From NCBI GenBank assembly GCA_023525715.1, contig CM042012.1, positions 41,335,528 to 41,399,527 of the forward strand: a stretch of DNA of 64,000 nt, written 5' to 3'. Made by a program: the position numbers and the translations under genes. This DNA is from Cichorium intybus (lineage: Eukaryota; Streptophyta; Magnoliopsida; Asterales; Asteraceae). The notes beneath the pieces were generated by a model. It did not search any database. It was given only the letters and a program-made list of their open reading frames with translations, and had not been told where the DNA came from. Positions 61,527 through 64,000 of this stretch are shown here, piece by piece (the stretch's first letter is position 1; every line of letters begins with the position of its first letter).

Positions 61527-64000
61527 ATGTCTTCCGCAAACTACTCAAACATAAATTCTGTATCTATTGCTAACAGTATAGGTTTAGGTACTCGAGCACC
61601 CATTCTTATTCCCGAAGAATATAAATCATGGGTAGGTCGTATGAATCTTCATCTCAACTCTATAAGTGAAGATGTGTGGAAATGTGTAGACGGATCTCTA
61701 CCAGACAACATGACCTCTCTTACGAGTAACTTGGATATACTGAATGAAAGGAAGAAACTTGAACTTCAAGCCAAAAAGGAGCTTGTGTCTGGAATACCCC
61801 ACAGTATTCTAAGCCAAATGAATGATATAATCCTTTTAACTGCAAACCAAATTTGGGAAACTTTGAAAAATCGTTTTGAAGGAAATGAGAGAATCATTGG
61901 AAACAAGAAAACATCTGTTTTAAACGAATTTGACAACTTCAAAATGTTTTCACATGAGACCATCCATGATGCTCATGACAGGTTCAATCTCATTACCATC
62001 AAAATGAATAATTTGGGCATCAAAAAGTCACAGCATGAGATAAACCTCAAATTTTTAAACAACTTTTATGAAAGCTGGAAAATGGTCAAACTTATCATTC
62101 AGGGAAATCCAGCAATTCATACTGAATCTTTGTACAATCTGTACGGAGAACTACAATCGTATGAATCCTCGATTGACCCACCAACGTCTACTTCTTTTAG
62201 AGGACCACTTGCTCTTTTGACAACTTCCTCTCAAAACCAAACACATTTTCCTGATCAAAGTCAAATTGATCAAAACCAAGCTTTCTTAAGTAATTCTTGT
62301 GACTTGTCTGATCCAAATAATGAAGCTGACTACCATCAATTGTGTGCTTTGGTAGCAAACACTAATCTCGAAAGATTTTTGCCACATCATAGACCAAATT
62401 TTCAACAAAGATCCACCTTTGGACAAAACTTTCAGAATCGTGGATTTCAAAATAATCACAACTCTTATAATCAAAACAATGGTTTTCAAAATAACCAAAA
62501 TTCTGGATTTCAGCAAAATCATTCAAAACCATCTCAACAGAAACAAACTCAAGCATCTGAAAGACCACCCGTTAAGAGCCAAAAGGCTGACAATAACGAT
62601 GATGATGATGACGTAATCATTTGTCACAAATGCAAAGGACTAAATCATTATGCCCGAGATTGTCGAGCCAAAGTCAAGGTCAAAGACTCAGCTTACTATG
62701 CTCAAAAAGCCGAAGAGCTGAAGAAACAAGAAAAGAAAGCAAAGCAAAAAGCTTTGATGGCATTCTACGAACCTAGCGTGGAACACTGGCCAACTTCTGA
62801 TGATGAAACAGATACTGAACCAGCTCAGTCAAACTTCTGCTTCATGGCTGACAATGAACCAACCACAAGAGCTCCATATGTCATCGATCAGGTATGGTCT
62901 ATGATCTCAGATCTCGGTCTTTCAAGAACACCATTTGAGTCCCACATGACTAAGATTGAGAACAGTCTAAAAGCTGATCTCAGACTGTATCATGACACAA
63001 TAGTCAAATCTGACATCTACAAATCTGAATTACAAACCTTGCAACTCAGATTTGGAGAATCTACAAGGACTAGAGACAAACTTGAAAGAGACATTGAACA
63101 AAAATCTGAAGAAAATAATCACATCCTAGAACAATTAAATGAAGCTCTAAAACAAAAAAAGGACTTAGAAATAAAAAATCAATCTGTTATTTCATCTGAA
63201 ATAAAAGATACATTAGAAAAGGAAGTCCTTCAGTTAAAACAAAAAATTCAAGATTTAACTGACACAAACACTAGTTTAATTCTAAAACTAGATGATTCTT
63301 CAAAACAAATCAAATTTCTTGAATCCGAAAATCAAAGATTTCAAGGAAAACTGGATTCTATCAATATTGCCAGAAAATTGAGTGATGATGTTTTCACTAA
63401 AGCAAACAACTTAGGAACTGGCAAAATTGATACGAATTATAAACCAGGAATTGGAAGAGAATCTTTTGAAAATAAAGAGACTGAAAAGAAAAATGGGACA
63501 ATTTGTGAAAATTCTAAATCGCCTCTACCAAATTTTTGCTTATCTGCCAATGAGGACGATTCAGATGATGAAACAGTTATCAACTGCAGCCCAGATGATA
63601 CTTTTTTCAACAAGTCATTCAAAAGAGTTGTAAAATCTGAATCAGACTCTGCTAGTTCAGTAACTCATCAATTGAGATCTACTAAACTAACAAAGAATGA
63701 TGGCACGATCAAACTTGAAATTTTCTTAAATGGAGAAAATTTTGTTCATCAAAATGGTAGTACTTCTGCTCCAACTGTCTTTCCCTCTTTAAACTCAACC
63801 TTTATTGGAAAGAATAGTCTGAGACAAAAGTATTCAAAGAAACAGCAGACAAATAAACAACCCATTCAAGCTGTCTTTAAACCAAAAGAACAAAGCAAGC
63901 CCAAAGTTTTCAAAGAAACCCAAGAGAAACCTTTGAAACCAATCTCGGTGTCACAAAAACAAACCTTTAATCCAAAACAAAAACTGTTTCAAAAACCATT
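61527..64000 (+). CDS. SIRE-like Copia gag (gag-pol), partial, at least 824 codons open to the window edge
   Basis: I read the frame codon by codon from ATG 61527 and found no stop to the end. It starts 'MSSANYSNINSVSIANSIG', has a UBN2-type gag ('NQIWETLKNRFEG', 'EINLKFLNNFYESW', 'SLYNLYGELQSYE'), an Asn/Gln/Phe-rich repetitive linker (about 290-345), a CCHC knuckle 'CHKCKGLNHYARDC' at residues 366-379, a long coiled coil (about 480-620, 'LEKEVLQLKQKIQDL') and a Lys/Gln-rich tail. The large coiled-coil gag is typical of the SIRE/Maximus lineage. Protease and the rest of pol would lie beyond the window. The ATG is the first in frame after the primer site. Confidence 0.88.
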   Translation, partial: MSSANYSNINSVSIANSIGLGTRAPILIPEEYKSWVGRMNLHLNSISEDVWKCVDGSLPDNMTSLTSNLDILNERKKLELQAKKELVSGIPHSILSQMNDIILLTANQIWETLKNRFEGNERIIGNKKTSVLNEFDNFKMFSHETIHDAHDRFNLITIKMNNLGIKKSQHEINLKFLNNFYESWKMVKLIIQGNPAIHTESLYNLYGELQSYESSIDPPTSTSFRGPLALLTTSSQNQTHFPDQSQIDQNQAFLSNSCDLSDPNNEADYHQLCALVANTNLERFLPHHRPNFQQRSTFGQNFQNRGFQNNHNSYNQNNGFQNNQNSGFQQNHSKPSQQKQTQASERPPVKSQKADNNDDDDDVIICHKCKGLNHYARDCRAKVKVKDSAYYAQKAEELKKQEKKAKQKALMAFYEPSVEHWPTSDDETDTEPAQSNFCFMADNEPTTRAPYVIDQVWSMISDLGLSRTPFESHMTKIENSLKADLRLYHDTIVKSDIYKSELQTLQLRFGESTRTRDKLERDIEQKSEENNHILEQLNEALKQKKDLEIKNQSVISSEIKDTLEKEVLQLKQKIQDLTDTNTSLILKLDDSSKQIKFLESENQRFQGKLDSINIARKLSDDVFTKANNLGTGKIDTNYKPGIGRESFENKETEKKNGTICENSKSPLPNFCLSANEDDSDDETVINCSPDDTFFNKSFKRVVKSESDSASSVTHQLRSTKLTKNDGTIKLEIFLNGENFVHQNGSTSAPTVFPSLNSTFIGKNSLRQKYSKKQQTNKQPIQAVFKPKEQSKPKVFKETQEKPLKPISVSQKQTFNPKQKLFQKP

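Larger units (their letters stand above)
59881..64000 (+). mobile_element. SIRE-like Copia element, 5' half, continues beyond the right edge
   Basis: The 5' LTR (59881-61247) starts TGTTGAAAAATA and ends TATTTTTCAACA, a perfect 12-bp inverted repeat. A Met-type primer site (61250-61261) follows, then a 265-bp leader and a gag frame open from 61527 to the last base of the window. The 5 bp before the LTR are TTAAC; the matching copy should lie beyond the 3' LTR. The element broke the Copia region to its left and is therefore younger than it. Confidence 0.9.

Overview
This window is plant nuclear DNA, almost certainly from a eudicot with a large, repeat-rich genome. Asteraceae, for example a lettuce relative, is my guess from the look of the DREB1 proteins and retroelements; nothing in the sequence proves it. 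Only two intact host-type genes are visible: a pair of paralogous CBF/DREB1 transcription factors (minus strand, about 23.6-24.2 kb and 50.4-51.0 kb). Nearly everything else is transposable element, much of it nested.

Layout. 1-11.6 kb: a decayed SIRE-like Copia gag region, split at 546/9552 by a complete 9,000-bp Copia element (547-9546, minus strand, 5-bp target duplication CAACT, intact 1,339-aa polyprotein). About 11.7-14.07 kb: a diverged large Gypsy-type LTR. 14.07-18.9 kb: the 5' part of an Athila-like Gypsy element (LTR, tRNA-Asp-type primer site, gag, protease) with a same-family solo LTR inside its gag. 18.9-25.3 kb: copy A of a segmental duplication (unknown coiled-coil remnant, PIF/Harbinger transposase pseudogene, a SINE, DREB1 gene A). 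25.8-26.8 kb: an inverted, diverged Athila-type LTR. 27.8-52.6 kb: copy B of the same duplication, swollen by a 7,825-bp chromovirus (28722-36546), a 2,261-bp solo LTR (39346-41606) and a 7,919-bp CACTA transposon (41993-49911), ending with DREB1 gene B. 51.6-55.6 kb: AT-rich DNA with long (TA)n tracts. 54.7-59.9 kb: two Copia LTRs and a long non-coding Copia 3' region. 59881 to the right edge: the 5' half of a SIRE-like Copia element whose gag frame stays open to the end of the window.

The most unusual pattern is regulatory. In several unrelated LTR families (a chromovirus, a second Gypsy-type LTR, Athila-type LTRs and a SIRE-like Copia) the stretch near the presumed core promoter carries GC-rich imperfect palindromes, either ACACGACCCGTGT or TCGCGACGCGA-like. 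They mostly come in pairs with near-constant start-to-start spacing (exactly 19 bp in all eight chromovirus pairs, exactly 23 bp in all three SIRE pairs), and successive pairs are often about 70 bp apart. I do not recognise this as a described element.

How the parts relate: the duplication made two DREB1 genes, and different transposons then landed around each (a SINE near A; a CACTA, a chromovirus and a solo LTR near B). The two genes now have different surroundings and slightly different promoters. The TE proteins serve only their own replication (gag, protease, integrase, reverse transcriptase/RNase H) or excision and insertion (CACTA TNP2 and TNPA).
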